Under the pieces are notes generated by a model. It worked only from the letters and a program-made list of their open reading frames with translations, was not told the origin of the DNA and searched no databases. This document shows positions 5,426-5,799 of a stretch of DNA of 5,799 nt, in pieces (positions within the stretch are counted from its first letter, which is position 1; each line of letters starts with the position of its first letter). The DNA lies in the NCBI GenBank assembly GCA_027004315.1, contig JALTHV010000399.1:1-5799 (forward strand), in the 5' to 3' direction. Made by a program: the position numbers and the translations under genes. The stretch is from Deltaproteobacteria bacterium (lineage in GTDB: Bacteria; Desulfobacterota; Dissulfuribacteria; Dissulfuribacterales; UBA3076).

Positions 5426-5433
5426 GATAATCT

Positions 5434-5799
5434 TTAAAACATTTCAATCTGCGGCAGGAATACTGTAAAACGAGATCCCTTGCCTGGGGTACTCTGGACT
5501 TCACAGTGTCCCTTGTGGGCGTGGACAACGGCCTGGACAAGGCTCAGGCCGAGCCCCAGGCCATGCCTCGAACGACTCTTATCTGCGCGATAGAGACGAT
5601 CAAAGATCCTGGGAAGGTCTCCAGGGGCAATCCCTTCTCCATTGTCCTCCACAGATACGACAAGTTCCTTGCCTTTGATGCCTGCCTTTATCTCTACCAT
5701 ACCGCCATCTCTGCCGTACTTGATAGCATTGTCCAGGAGGTTGGCAATAACCTGCCTCGTACGGCTACTATCTACATAGGCCTTCAGGCCTTCAGGGGT
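5434..5799 (-). CDS. Sensor histidine kinase, C-terminal ATP-binding domain (partial)
   Basis: The last 121 codons of a two-component sensor kinase run off the right edge, so sensor, membrane and histidine-phosphoacceptor regions are outside the window. The GHKL ATP-binding fold is clear. The N box (RQVIANLLDNAIKYG) starts about 14 residues into the visible part. The G1 box (VEDNGEGI), the F box (IFDRLYRADKSRS) and the G2 box (HGLGLGLSLVQAVVHAHKG) follow, and the protein ends with a GKGSRFTVFLP strand and a short tail. This order and spacing match the OmpR-partner (HisKA/HATPase) kinases. It would autophosphorylate and pass phosphate to a response regulator, probably encoded further right. 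All visible ATP-binding motifs are intact. The stop lies next to a palindromic repeat copy. The signal sensed cannot be judged. Confidence 0.95.
   Translation of the reverse strand, partial: TPEGLKAYVDSSRTRQVIANLLDNAIKYGRDGGMVEIKAGIKGKELVVSVEDNGEGIAPGDLPRIFDRLYRADKSRSRHGLGLGLSLVQAVVHAHKGHCEVQSTPGKGSRFTVFLPQIEMF

Noticed and set aside
4951..5430. Possible CRISPR array
   Set aside because: The repeats differ in length and orientation, are irregularly spaced and include strong palindromes of different families. There is no regular repeat-spacer pattern and there are no cas genes.

Overview
The window looks bacterial and chromosomal: compact genes, ATG/GTG starts with AGGAG-like ribosome binding sites, short overlaps and mixed strands. 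An archaeal/vacuolar-type (V/A-type) ATPase operon in a moderately GC-rich genome, next to an orthodox two-component sensor kinase, would fit a Desulfobacterota-like or other anaerobic lineage. That placement is a guess from gene content, not something the sequence proves.

Layout. (1) Positions 36-2764, + strand: three tightly coupled subunits of a V/A-type ATPase, in the order F (central stalk), E (peripheral stalk) and A (catalytic). The operon stops abruptly after A. The B and D subunit genes that usually follow A are not here. (2) 2765-2887: a 123-bp gap with one end of a repeat family and a small hairpin. (3) 2888-4660, - strand, convergent to the ATPase genes: a two-gene glycolytic operon, a eukaryote-type class I fructose-bisphosphate aldolase followed 12 bp later by cofactor-dependent phosphoglycerate mutase (gpmA). 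(4) 4676-4932, - strand: a gene graveyard. The first ~42 codons of an APC-family amino-acid permease are joined, out of frame, to the C-terminal part of what resembles a DUF1269/general-stress-type membrane protein. (5) 4933-5083: a candidate promoter for the aldolase operon, bracketed by two 27-bp direct repeats. (6) 5084-5430: a dense block of palindromic repeats, with two 85%-identical 66-bp cores, a 30-bp near-perfect inverted repeat and several copies of a GTTCAC(A)-CCCC-GGCC end motif. (7) 5434 to the right edge, - strand: the ATP-binding C-terminus of a sensor histidine kinase.

How it works together. The ATPase subunits would form part of a membrane rotary ATPase that interconverts ATP and an ion gradient. 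The aldolase and mutase act in lower and central glycolysis/gluconeogenesis. The two sets are functionally separate. The most notable point is architectural: the same repeat end (22 of 23 bases identical) lies just after atpA at 2795 and again at 5318, in the same orientation. It brackets the glycolytic genes and the broken permease fragment, and suggests the ATPase operon was interrupted or rearranged by repeat-associated events.
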